Source of the DNA: JAGOFO01 sp964522105
GTDB lineage: Bacteria; Myxococcota_A; UBA9042; DTJE01
NCBI GenBank assembly: GCA_964522105.1
Contig: CAZFVA010000001.1
Span: 62,001-126,000 of the forward strand
Length of the DNA: 64,000 nucleotides
Direction: 5' to 3'
Both the position numbers and the translations under genes were made by a program. The notes under the pieces were generated by a model. It was given only the letters and a program-made list of their open reading frames with translations, did no database searches and was not told the origin of the DNA. Shown here piece after piece: positions 51,112 through 59,033 of this stretch. How positions within the stretch are numbered: the stretch's first letter is position 1; every line of letters begins with the position of its first letter.

Positions 51112-52902
51112 TCAAACAAACCGACGTCTAGTGACCAGAATGGCGAAAAGAATCGTACAGAGGATGACTTCGGCCACAGGCAGCGAGCGGCCCGTAGAAT
51201 TCGCCTGACAGCCGCTTGACGACTTGCCGGCACATTCTGCCGATGCGGAACATTTGTCGTTCGATGTTTTCGCATTACCGTCATCGCACAATTGACCTTC
51301 TTCCAACATGCCATCTTCCGGACATGTCAATCCTGTTCCATTGCAGTATTCCGGTTTGTCGCATGGAAAAGCAGGCTCCCGGCATACATGGCTGCTGGGA
51401 AAAATGTTGTCGTTCGGGCAATTTATCGATGTTCCGGTGCAGTATTCCGGGGCGTCACACAAATCGGTCGCAGGACGGCACTCAGCGGTTTTTGATCTTA
51501 TAAGATCGATCGGGCATCCCGTATCTGAGCCTGTACAAAATTCCGCAACATCACAGACCCCGACGGCGGAACGACATTCAAAGGTGGAACTGCGCACTGC
51601 ATCTGACGGACATACCGGTGATGAGCCCGAACAATATTCGGCCTCATCGCAGGCCCCGACAGACTTTCGACATTCATACGAAGTCGCTTGAAACGCGTCG
51701 GGCGGACAACTGTCACTTGAGCCTGAGCAGAATTCAACAATGTCACACTTCCCGCCCGAACCGCGACACGGTTCAACGTCAGTCAGATAATAGTATCCGT
51801 CACAACAATCACCAGACACGCAGTCGGCATCAGCCTGAATAGCCTGCAGCCAGTCATACACATTGCCGGACAATCTGGTTACGCGAGACGCGGGGTAACA
51901 CCCACCGCCATATCCTGAAACTACACCAACAACGTAGTTCACCTTATCCTGATTCACCCAGACACCCGACCCGCTTTGACCGGAACAGACGTCGATCGTG
52001 CTGCAGATGAGATTCGCAGTGATACTCGCGGAACTACCCGAAGTAGTTATCATTTTGTTGGCATCCCAGTCGAATGGATATCCGGCAGTTGTGTGATCGA
52101 GCGATGTCAGTTCAGTTGAATCGAGTGCCGAATAACCAACCGTACCGGTCGTCTTTCCTATCGGTACGGCCAGAGCCAGAAGACCAATGTCATAATCCCA
52201 GTTATGGTTGACAGTCCAACCCTCCGGGGAAAAATACCACCTGGCATAAGTCTCGCCATAAGGCTTCAACATGTAATTTAATCCGGGAGTAACGACGATT
52301 AAATCAGGCCAGCGCTCCAAATCGGCGTCGAAAACGCAATGGCCGGCCGTAAGAACAAGACTTTCTGCAATAAGAATTCCAGTGCAGACATACCAGTCAG
52401 AACCGTACCGCATCGAAAGGCTGACAACAGCCGAAAAAGGAAACACCTGCGTATCTTTGACCCTGACCCGCTCATCATCACTACCGACTATGTTGCAGGT
52501 ACCGTCGCTTCTTTTTTGAAGGACCCTGTCAACATTGAGATCTTCTACGGTCGGCACTGTTGATTGCCGAAGATCAAACTTCTTCGATGCCGGTGCCCAC
52601 GGATTCCTGGAAAAACCAGGATCATCAGGACGTAAAGCCGGTTTCCCAGATGGAAACGGCATTGGTTTGATATCCCACGGCGGTTTTTCCATCCAGTCGG
52701 GCAATTCATAAACCACGGTCGCCGCTTCGGGATCAGGCAGTTTTCCTTCAACTAACCTGCGTTCCGTACTTGCTTCCGGCAAAGCGGATGAACCTTGTGA
52801 CAACACCGAATGCTGCATGGCCATCGAGCCGTCTTCAAAACACACAATCATCAGGATGGACGCCGTGACAGTCGCCGCTGTCAGGCGGCAAAGCTTCTTC
52901 AT
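51112..52902 (-). CDS. Secreted trypsin-like serine protease with disintegrin-like Cys repeats
   Basis: 596 residues from ATG 52902 (AAGGAT upstream). A signal peptide and pro-region are followed by an S1 peptidase domain with all three catalytic residues: TAGHCVF, WDYDIGLLAL and GQSGSGVW. Beyond it, about 370-560, are repeated Cys modules of the form C(R/E)...G.CD.AEYC.G....CP.D, like disintegrin-type repeats of myxobacterial proteases. The end (SSGCQANSTGRSLP, a hydrophobic helix, TRRRFV) is a MYXO-CTERM-like tail. The protease is thus probably sorted to the cell surface. Convergent with the MopE-lectin gene. Confidence 0.87.
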   Translation of the reverse strand: MKKLCRLTAATVTASILMIVCFEDGSMAMQHSVLSQGSSALPEASTERRLVEGKLPDPEAATVVYELPDWMEKPPWDIKPMPFPSGKPALRPDDPGFSRNPWAPASKKFDLRQSTVPTVEDLNVDRVLQKRSDGTCNIVGSDDERVRVKDTQVFPFSAVVSLSMRYGSDWYVCTGILIAESLVLTAGHCVFDADLERWPDLIVVTPGLNYMLKPYGETYARWYFSPEGWTVNHNWDYDIGLLALAVPIGKTTGTVGYSALDSTELTSLDHTTAGYPFDWDANKMITTSGSSASITANLICSTIDVCSGQSGSGVWVNQDKVNYVVGVVSGYGGGCYPASRVTRLSGNVYDWLQAIQADADCVSGDCCDGYYYLTDVEPCRGSGGKCDIVEFCSGSSDSCPPDAFQATSYECRKSVGACDEAEYCSGSSPVCPSDAVRSSTFECRSAVGVCDVAEFCTGSDTGCPIDLIRSKTAECRPATDLCDAPEYCTGTSINCPNDNIFPSSHVCREPAFPCDKPEYCNGTGLTCPEDGMLEEGQLCDDGNAKTSNDKCSASAECAGKSSSGCQANSTGRSLPVAEVILCTILFAILVTRRRFV

Positions 52903-52977
52903 GTCAAAATCCTTTTTCAGAGTGCCCTGGCAAAGGACAATCATCTGGTAGTGTAAGTGCCGGTAACCTGGCACCAA

Positions 52978-53886
52978 TTACACAATCCCGGTAAACAACG
53001 TCCTGTCAACGACTACGCCGCCCTTGATTCCAACGACACGCGATGCAACCTGACAAGCGCGCGACAGCGCGGCAGTGGCGTCAAATGACCCGGCGGCGGC
53101 AGACCTGACGACCGAATCCAGATATGCGGCGGCAAAGGCGTCACCGGCACCTGTCGGGTCAACTACGCCACCGGCGGGCAGCAAAGGCGCATCGGCCCGC
53201 ACAATCTGACCACCGATCGACCCGCAGGCACCCCGGGCGCCATCTGTGACAATCACGTCAACAGCCACCCTGCCCGGCAGATACGAAAGCGCCGCGTCAA
53301 CGCTGCCACAAAGGTATTCAGCCTCGTCGCGGTTCATGAAGAGCACGTCCAGCAGACACCGCGTTTCGTCCTTCAGACGGTCCAGACCTGGCGGATCCCA
53401 TCCGGCACACGTACTGATCCGGCTGCCACCGGCGCGCGCCGCCACAATCTGTCGTTCCAGTAAAAAGTACTCATGAATTCCGCCCACATGAATCCAGCCG
53501 ATGTGCGGAAAATCGGGACACGCTTTAAACGGCTGCCAGTCACATGAACTGACAAAAGCCCGATCTACTTCGTTTGACCACACAAGCGTCACAAAAGGCT
53601 GCCCGCCCGCGCCCCACGGCATCCCGACCAGGCCGGTCATGGCGTTACAGGCCGTCACCGCCTGATCCACAATCCATGACGTTGCCGGATACATGAACCC
53701 GGTCCGGCTGCCAAGTGCCGCAGCCACAGTCGCAGAATTCAAGGCCCCGCCAAGACCAAGGCCAATCGATTCAACAAACAGCTCGGCCCCCGGGACCGGC
53801 GTCACGCCGACCGGCACGAAAGCCTCGAAAAATGCCGGTCCGACAACCAGAATATCCAGATCAGCACCAGTTCCGACGCAATCCAT
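52978..53886 (-). CDS. PfkB-family carbohydrate/nucleoside kinase
   Basis: 302 residues. Ribokinase fold: N-terminal LDILVVGPAFFEAFVPVG, and the C-terminal ATP and catalytic motif DPTGAGDAFAAAYLDS with the base Asp. An in-frame GTG at 53907 would add seven residues; ATG 53886 is preferred because the family fold begins there. Substrate cannot be read from sequence; family members phosphorylate ribose, fructose, adenosine or related compounds. It reads into the protease gene but has 75 bases between them. Confidence 0.82.
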   Translation of the reverse strand: MDCVGTGADLDILVVGPAFFEAFVPVGVTPVPGAELFVESIGLGLGGALNSATVAAALGSRTGFMYPATSWIVDQAVTACNAMTGLVGMPWGAGGQPFVTLVWSNEVDRAFVSSCDWQPFKACPDFPHIGWIHVGGIHEYFLLERQIVAARAGGSRISTCAGWDPPGLDRLKDETRCLLDVLFMNRDEAEYLCGSVDAALSYLPGRVAVDVIVTDGARGACGSIGGQIVRADAPLLPAGGVVDPTGAGDAFAAAYLDSVVRSAAAGSFDATAALSRACQVASRVVGIKGGVVVDRTLFTGIV

Positions 53887-54006
53887 AAACACACCAACCA
53901 GATTCACGCCTATGTTGATTCACAATTCAAAGACAGGCAAGACGCATGAATCGAAAGCGCAACGAACACACTGACACGAAAAATTTGCACAAATGACACT
54001 TTTTGA

Positions 54007-54035
54007 TTGTCACTTTGCATTTTCAGGCCTACTAT
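54007..54035 (+). promoter_or_regulatory. Candidate sigma-70 promoter for glnA
   Basis: TTGTCA (54007-54012), 17-base spacer, TACTAT (54030-54035), about 60 bases upstream of the ATG. A short inverted pair TGACA/TGTCA overlaps the -35 and may be an operator. No sigma-54 type promoter was found. Confidence 0.5.
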
Positions 54036-54049
54036 CCATCCTGATGGCC

Positions 54050-54069
54050 GCATCAATTTGTCTTGATGC
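54050..54069 (+). promoter_or_regulatory. Hairpin in the glnA leader
   Basis: GCATCAA (54050-54056), six-base loop TTTGTC, TTGATGC (54063-54069): a perfect 7-bp stem inside the predicted leader, 25 bases before the start codon. It may affect translation or stability. Alternatively the same bases form a protein operator. Confidence 0.4.
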
Positions 54070-54094
54070 AAATTCTTTACTGACGGAGCCACAA

Positions 54095-55438
54095 ATGACA
54101 TCTTCAATGAACAGACTGGGAAAAGAAGACCTTCTTGAACTTTGCAAGGCAGAAAAGATTCGTTTCCTGCGCCTTCAGTTCACTGACATTGACGGTTGCA
54201 ACAAGAACGTTGAAGTTCCGGAACGCCAGTTTGAAAGGGCTTTTGACGGCAAGATCATGTTTGACGGGTCATCGATTGCCGGATTCGTCCGCATTGAAGA
54301 ATCCGACATGCTGCTGAAGCCAGACCTGGAAACATTCCTTATATTTCCCTGGGAAGACCACCGTGGCCGCGTTGCCCGCGTCATCTGCGACGTCGCCAAC
54401 CCCGATGGCACCCCGTTCCCGGGATGTCCAAGGTCAGCCCTGAAACGCGTCAAAAATGAAATTCTGGACATGGGTTACAACCCGATGCTCGGCCCTGAAG
54501 CCGAGTTCTACCTTTTCCAGCGCAACCCTGACGGCACACCGACTACGATTACGCATGATCGCGGGTCATACTTTGATCTGGCACCAATTGACCAGGGCGA
54601 AGACTGCCGCAGATCAATCGTCAACGCGCTTGAACAGATGGGCTTTGAAGTAGAAGCGGCGCATCACGAGTGCGGTGCCGGCCAGCACGAAATCGACTTC
54701 AAATATGATGAAGCCGTTTCAACTGCCGACAAAATCGCCACCTTCAAGTTTGTTGTCCGCAAAATAGCCATCGACTACAACCTTCACGCCACGTTCATGC
54801 CTAAGCCGATCCAGGGAATCGCCGGGTCAGGCATGCACACGCACATCTCGCTGTTTGAACATGGCAAGAACATCTTTGATGACCCGAAGGGGGCGGACGG
54901 CCTTTCGCAGATGGCTCTGTGGTTCATTGGCGGCCTGCTGGAACACGCAAGGGGCATGTGCGCCATCACGAACCCGACAATCAATTCCTACAAGCGACTG
55001 GTGCCTGAATTCGAGGCTCCGACAAACATAGTGTGGTCGCTGCGCAACAGGTCGCCCCTGCTTCGCATCCCCGACCAGCGCGGCAACGGTGCCCGCGTCG
55101 AAGTCCGTAATCCCGATCCTTCATGCAATCCTTATCTGGCGTTTACAGCGATGCTTTCGGCAGGCATCGACGGTATCAAGAACAAGCGCGACCCGGGACC
55201 GGCCGTTAACAAGAACATCTTCGCCATGTCACAGCGCGAAAAGCGCCGCCTGAAGATCGACGAACTGCCGGCTGACCTTGGCGAAGCCATCGAATGTCTG
55301 CAAAAGGACAACGTAATCAGGGAAGCGATTGGAAACCACCTGTTTGAAAGCCTGATAGAAGCCAAATCACGCGAATGGGCAGAATTCAGGGCGTGCGTTC
55401 ATCAGTGGGAACTGGACCGTTATCTGGCAAGGCATTAG
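54095..55438 (+). CDS. glnA: Glutamine synthetase type I (alpha subtype)
   Basis: 447 residues; forms glutamine from glutamate, ammonia and ATP. ATG 54095 follows ACGGAG. Signatures: beta-grasp region FLRLQFTDIDG, FDGSSIAGF, catalytic segments EFYLFQRNPDG, GAGQHEIDFKYD, GSGMHTHISL, and RSPLLRIPDQRGNGARVEVRNPDPSCNPYL (in parts). The C-terminal adenylylation segment NLYDLP of GSI-beta is absent and the length is 447, which places it with the non-adenylylated alpha form. It therefore must be controlled by feedback or at the promoter. The start used by the longer frame (53993) lies in the promoter. Confidence 0.96.
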   Translation: MTSSMNRLGKEDLLELCKAEKIRFLRLQFTDIDGCNKNVEVPERQFERAFDGKIMFDGSSIAGFVRIEESDMLLKPDLETFLIFPWEDHRGRVARVICDVANPDGTPFPGCPRSALKRVKNEILDMGYNPMLGPEAEFYLFQRNPDGTPTTITHDRGSYFDLAPIDQGEDCRRSIVNALEQMGFEVEAAHHECGAGQHEIDFKYDEAVSTADKIATFKFVVRKIAIDYNLHATFMPKPIQGIAGSGMHTHISLFEHGKNIFDDPKGADGLSQMALWFIGGLLEHARGMCAITNPTINSYKRLVPEFEAPTNIVWSLRNRSPLLRIPDQRGNGARVEVRNPDPSCNPYLAFTAMLSAGIDGIKNKRDPGPAVNKNIFAMSQREKRRLKIDELPADLGEAIECLQKDNVIREAIGNHLFESLIEAKSREWAEFRACVHQWELDRYLARH

Positions 55439-55608
55439 CACCATCCAGACCCCGGGCAGGCACCTGGCAAGCCGCCGACGACGCACCGCACGAACCGCAA
55501 TTATTCAACCGCGGCATAATATTTTCCAAATAACGCAAACTTAGGCTTCAAACTGTCAACGTCATGACTTAACATCAGAACAAGAGGACTGCACATACCG
55601 AGGACGCG

Positions 55609-56298
55609 ATGATTGAGCCGGACTCACCAGCAGGTACTCTTGCGACCGCCATCAAAGTGTTCGTCATCGACGACCACGAAATATTCAGACAAGGATTACA
55701 GCAACTTATATCAAGCCAGACAGACATGGTCTTTTCAGGCGGTGCCGCGACAGCCGTCGAAGCAATCACCAAAATCAAGATCGCGATACCGGACATAATT
55801 ATTCTGGACCTTTCACTGAAAGGCCATTCCGGCATCGAGACGTTAAAAGACATTCGCGCATACACGTCAGAACCGGAATTCCTTATTCTGACTGTCCATG
55901 ATGAAGTCCTGTTTGCCGAACGCGCTCTGCGCGCCGGGGCAAGGGGATTCATCATGAAAGAAGAAGGGGCCGCGCGTGTTCTTGCCGGAATACGCGAGGT
56001 TGCCGCCGGGCGCTTCTTTTTCAGTGCCACAGTGGCGCAAAAGCTGATGTCAGGCCTTATCGGCAGGGGCAACGGCGACAACCGCCTGCCTATGGACCGC
56101 CTGACAGACCGCGAACTGGAAGTTTTTGAACTGATCGGGCGCGGCATGTCAACCAGACAGGTTGCAGCGGAACTGAATGTCAGCTTCAAAACCATCGAAG
56201 CGCACCGGGAAAACATCAAAAAGAAGCTTGGCATCACAGACGCTCAGGAACTGATGCGACTGGCTGTGCTGTGGGTCCAGGAACTGAACGTAAGCTAG
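55609..56298 (+). CDS. NarL/FixJ-family response regulator
   Basis: 229 residues. Receiver domain about 15-135: acidic pair DDHE, phospho-acceptor Asp67 (IIILDLSLKG), Thr95 in LTVHDE and Lys117 (GFIMKEEG). C-terminal LuxR-type helix-turn-helix (about 160-229): LTDRELEVFELIGRGMSTRQVAAELNVSFKTIEAHRENIKKKLG. ATG is preceded by GAGG. No histidine kinase is adjacent, so its partner lies elsewhere. Directly upstream is glnA in the same direction with about 170 bases between. Confidence 0.92.
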   Translation: MIEPDSPAGTLATAIKVFVIDDHEIFRQGLQQLISSQTDMVFSGGAATAVEAITKIKIAIPDIIILDLSLKGHSGIETLKDIRAYTSEPEFLILTVHDEVLFAERALRAGARGFIMKEEGAARVLAGIREVAAGRFFFSATVAQKLMSGLIGRGNGDNRLPMDRLTDRELEVFELIGRGMSTRQVAAELNVSFKTIEAHRENIKKKLGITDAQELMRLAVLWVQELNVS

Positions 56299-56425
56299 GA
56301 ATCCCCCCTAGTAAATCCGGGGCATGCAACCTACCTGCAATTCAGACAAATATCCAATATCGCCAGGTACTTTAAGACGGCATTCTTATCCATGACGAAA
56401 CACCAAAACATTTAAGGGGGCCGTC

Positions 56426-56644
56426 ATGAAGTGCAGTTGTCAGAAGGTCGAAAATATGAGTCTTTTCGATGCCTTTGAATGCCGCAGCCGTCGAATCACC
56501 GTGTCCCTGGACAAGTGCCTGAGCGACTATGTTGACGCCGATGTTTTTAACCGGCGCAGAAGAGCCTGCTTCCGCTGTCCCGATGGACGCAAAAACCGCG
56601 AGTCCTTCGCCGGAAAGTACAATTCGGAACAACTGCTTTCTTAA
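56426..56644 (+). CDS. Small Cys-containing protein, unknown
   Basis: 72 residues with a strong ribosome site AAGGGGG five bases before the ATG, which is the main reason to call it. It is basic, has six Cys (CSCQ near the start, single ones in the middle and ACFRCPDG near residue 50) and no membrane segment. The CxC and CxxC spacing would fit a small zinc or metal-binding fold. Its 3' end is 13 bases from the stop of the convergent lipoprotein gene. Not recognised. Confidence 0.55.
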   Translation: MKCSCQKVENMSLFDAFECRSRRITVSLDKCLSDYVDADVFNRRRRACFRCPDGRKNRESFAGKYNSEQLLS

Positions 56645-56657
56645 CCTGCTGAAGCAC

Positions 56658-57899
56658 TTAAAATCTTGTGTCGCAGACACGCGTAACGATAGTGGTGAAG
56701 CATCCTGCATCAACAAAACTGGAACCGTTTGCATACTGTATCTTCGCCACTTCCCATCCACGAATCAGAAGCTGGTCCCAGACTTTGATTTCACGTATCA
56801 AACCTTCGATTTCACTGTCAAAAGGAACTACGTGGATGTTGGCTGCCAGGTCATCGGGCCCCCACTGCCTGCTGCATTCAATCATGGCGCGGTGGCCGTT
56901 CTGCGAGACCGAGCAATCGGTAGAAGCAATGACACCGGAAGCCACAAAAACATCAGATATCAAGGGGTCTTCGCCTTCGTAATAGCGCCTGGCGCGTACG
57001 ACCCCGTCGAAGTCGGTCGGCACATCCTTTTCCAGTTCAATCGTCCATTCCGGAGTAATCAACAGCGGGGCCGGATCCTGCCCGAAAGTGCCTGAACAAG
57101 GTGGATACCGGTACACAGGACGAGCGGCGATTTCTGTCGTAGCCTTCAAATAGTCTTCACCTGACGAATAGTACACTTCAAGGGTATCGTTGAAGTCAAT
57201 CTGGTCATCAGGACTGAGTCCAAGACCGATTTTTACGTATTCTAAAGACCCGATCTGGAAAGGGGCCTCTGGTTCAACAGACTTCAGCGTCAGACCATTA
57301 ATCTTGTTTTTCAGACGGACAGCGGTTACCTCGTGAGATATATCTGAATAGTTCACACAGGTTACAGATTGGCTGGCTGTTTCATCAACGCGCGCACCGG
57401 GAAAAGTAACAATCCTGGGGCTGCACAAAATATCCTGATCACACTGACCACGAACGACCAGCGGAATCTGCAACGAATACGGCTCGCAGTCCAGCTCCAC
57501 GTCCAGCAGGGCGTATGAGGAGCAATCGCAACCGTTAAGATCTGCCGACCTGGGGCGGAAAGACACCGGGATCTCAAACGTCTGGCCGGCTTCAATATTG
57601 GCGGCTGAATCATCAGTACCAAGCTTGAAAGTCCCGCAGGTTGAATCAATCACAGTCAGCACAAAGTGATCAATCCGACCGCGTGCACCACCGATATTTG
57701 TAAATTCAATGGTGAAATCCAGCGGTTTGGTGCGATCTTGCGGCACACCGAAGTCAACCCTGTCGACCGAAGGCTCTATGCTGGCGACCCCGGTCGGCCC
57801 GCCCCCGGAATCGCAACCGGTTGCGGAAACAAGCACCGTACTGACCAGCAGAACCATCCAGCAGGCACCTGACAATTTTGTCGAAACGGATCCTTTCAC
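56658..57899 (-). CDS. Lipoprotein with Ig-like (ASPM/Hydin-type) domains
   Basis: About 413 residues. GTG 57899 is preceded by GGGGTGG and opens a signal peptide with lipobox LVSATGC. The mature protein starts with a beta-sandwich of the type that occurs in choice-of-anchor-D and ASPM-SPD-2-Hydin proteins (VDFGVPQDRTKPLDFTIEFTNIGGARGRIDHF), followed by further beta regions with some Cys pairs (CGTFKLG, CDCSSY, CDQDILCSP). Likely surface-anchored. The start is uncertain; ATG at 57857 would give a shorter signal. No enzyme motif seen. It follows the PilT gene but is separated by 45 bases on the same strand. Confidence 0.7.
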   Translation of the reverse strand: MKGSVSTKLSGACWMVLLVSTVLVSATGCDSGGGPTGVASIEPSVDRVDFGVPQDRTKPLDFTIEFTNIGGARGRIDHFVLTVIDSTCGTFKLGTDDSAANIEAGQTFEIPVSFRPRSADLNGCDCSSYALLDVELDCEPYSLQIPLVVRGQCDQDILCSPRIVTFPGARVDETASQSVTCVNYSDISHEVTAVRLKNKINGLTLKSVEPEAPFQIGSLEYVKIGLGLSPDDQIDFNDTLEVYYSSGEDYLKATTEIAARPVYRYPPCSGTFGQDPAPLLITPEWTIELEKDVPTDFDGVVRARRYYEGEDPLISDVFVASGVIASTDCSVSQNGHRAMIECSRQWGPDDLAANIHVVPFDSEIEGLIREIKVWDQLLIRGWEVAKIQYANGSSFVDAGCFTTIVTRVCDTRF

Positions 57900-57944
57900 A
57901 GCCACCCCGCATAAGTACAACTGCCACGACAATCATATTCAATT

Positions 57945-59033
57945 TCAGACAGACACGCCGAATTCAGATGACATCAAACGCCTGAAGGCCTCTTTATCAA
58001 GAGCTTTTTCAAAGGCGGCTACCGGCTCGACCAGACCTGTCCTGACAAGGTTCAGAATACATTCGTCCATCCCGATCATACCCTGTGCGCCACCGGTCCT
58101 GATCTGGTTATCAATCAAATGAGCCTTGTTTTCCCTGATCATGTTCGGCAGGCCCATCGTCCAGAACAGCAGTTCATAAGCCGGAACACGCCCGCCCGTC
58201 TTCCTTGGCAGAAGTTGCTGGGCCAGAATGCCGCGCAGCACCCCGCCGAACATGCTGCGTACTGCGTCCTGTTCATGAACGGGAAACACGTTAATCAGGC
58301 GATCCATGGTCCTGGACGCGCTGTTCGTGTGCATCGTTGAAAGGACCAGAATCCCGGTCTCGGCAGCCTGCAAAGCCATTGAAATGGTTTCAAGATCGCG
58401 CATTTCGCCGACCAGAATGATGTCAGGATCTTCACGCACGGCAACACGAAGCGCGTCGGCAAAAGACACCGCCGAATGACCGATTTCGCGCTGACTGATG
58501 CGACACTTTTTGTTTTCATAAACAAATTCGACAGGGTCTTCAATCGTCAGGATGTGCAGCCTGCGCGTGTCGTTCAAGTGCTTAATCAGAGCGGCCAGCG
58601 TAGTCGACTTGCCGGACCCGGTCGGCCCTGTGACCAGCACAAGCCCGCTCGGATATTCAACCAGCTTCTTCAGGCGCTCGGGCATGCCGAGATCGGCCAG
58701 CGTCACTGTGGCATTCGGAATATGTCGAAAGACCGCAGCCGGACCGTTTTCCTGCCTGAAAAGATTGACGCGGAAGCGCCCTACCCCTTCGCACTGGTAA
58801 GCCATGTCAAGGTCACCAGTTTCTTCCCAGTGCTTCCACTTCTCAGTCGGCACTATCGGCTTCATGCCAGCCATGAAGTCATCGGTAGATAAAGGCCTGA
58901 TCCGAAGGGGCGAAAGGTCGCCTGATATCCTGTAAGTCGGCGGATTTCCAACAACATAATGCAAGTCGGATGCGCCCATTTCAAGGCCAAGCTCAAGCAG
59001 GGACGAAACGTCAGAAAGTACTGGATGAGCCAT
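57945..59033 (-). CDS. PilT-type twitching/secretion ATPase
   Basis: 362 residues. Walker A GPTGSGKST, then the family boxes LTIEDPVEFVYENKKCRISQREIGHSAVSF (in parts), GEMRDLETI with Walker B and TMHTNSASRTMDRLINVFP, and the C-terminal NMIRENKAHLIDNQ. Start ATG 59033 shares one base with the stop of the preceding gene (TAATG), giving translational coupling. Hexameric ATPase that drives pilus retraction or type II-like machinery; the downstream genes here are not pilus genes. The HEAT-PilT gene before it is a relative. Confidence 0.88.
   Translation of the reverse strand: MAHPVLSDVSSLLELGLEMGASDLHYVVGNPPTYRISGDLSPLRIRPLSTDDFMAGMKPIVPTEKWKHWEETGDLDMAYQCEGVGRFRVNLFRQENGPAAVFRHIPNATVTLADLGMPERLKKLVEYPSGLVLVTGPTGSGKSTTLAALIKHLNDTRRLHILTIEDPVEFVYENKKCRISQREIGHSAVSFADALRVAVREDPDIILVGEMRDLETISMALQAAETGILVLSTMHTNSASRTMDRLINVFPVHEQDAVRSMFGGVLRGILAQQLLPRKTGGRVPAYELLFWTMGLPNMIRENKAHLIDNQIRTGGAQGMIGMDECILNLVRTGLVEPVAAFEKALDKEAFRRLMSSEFGVSV

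Noticed and set aside
54036..54094. Sigma-54 promoter for glnA
   Set aside because: TGGC occurs at 54044 but the GC of the -12 element is missing at the fixed distance.
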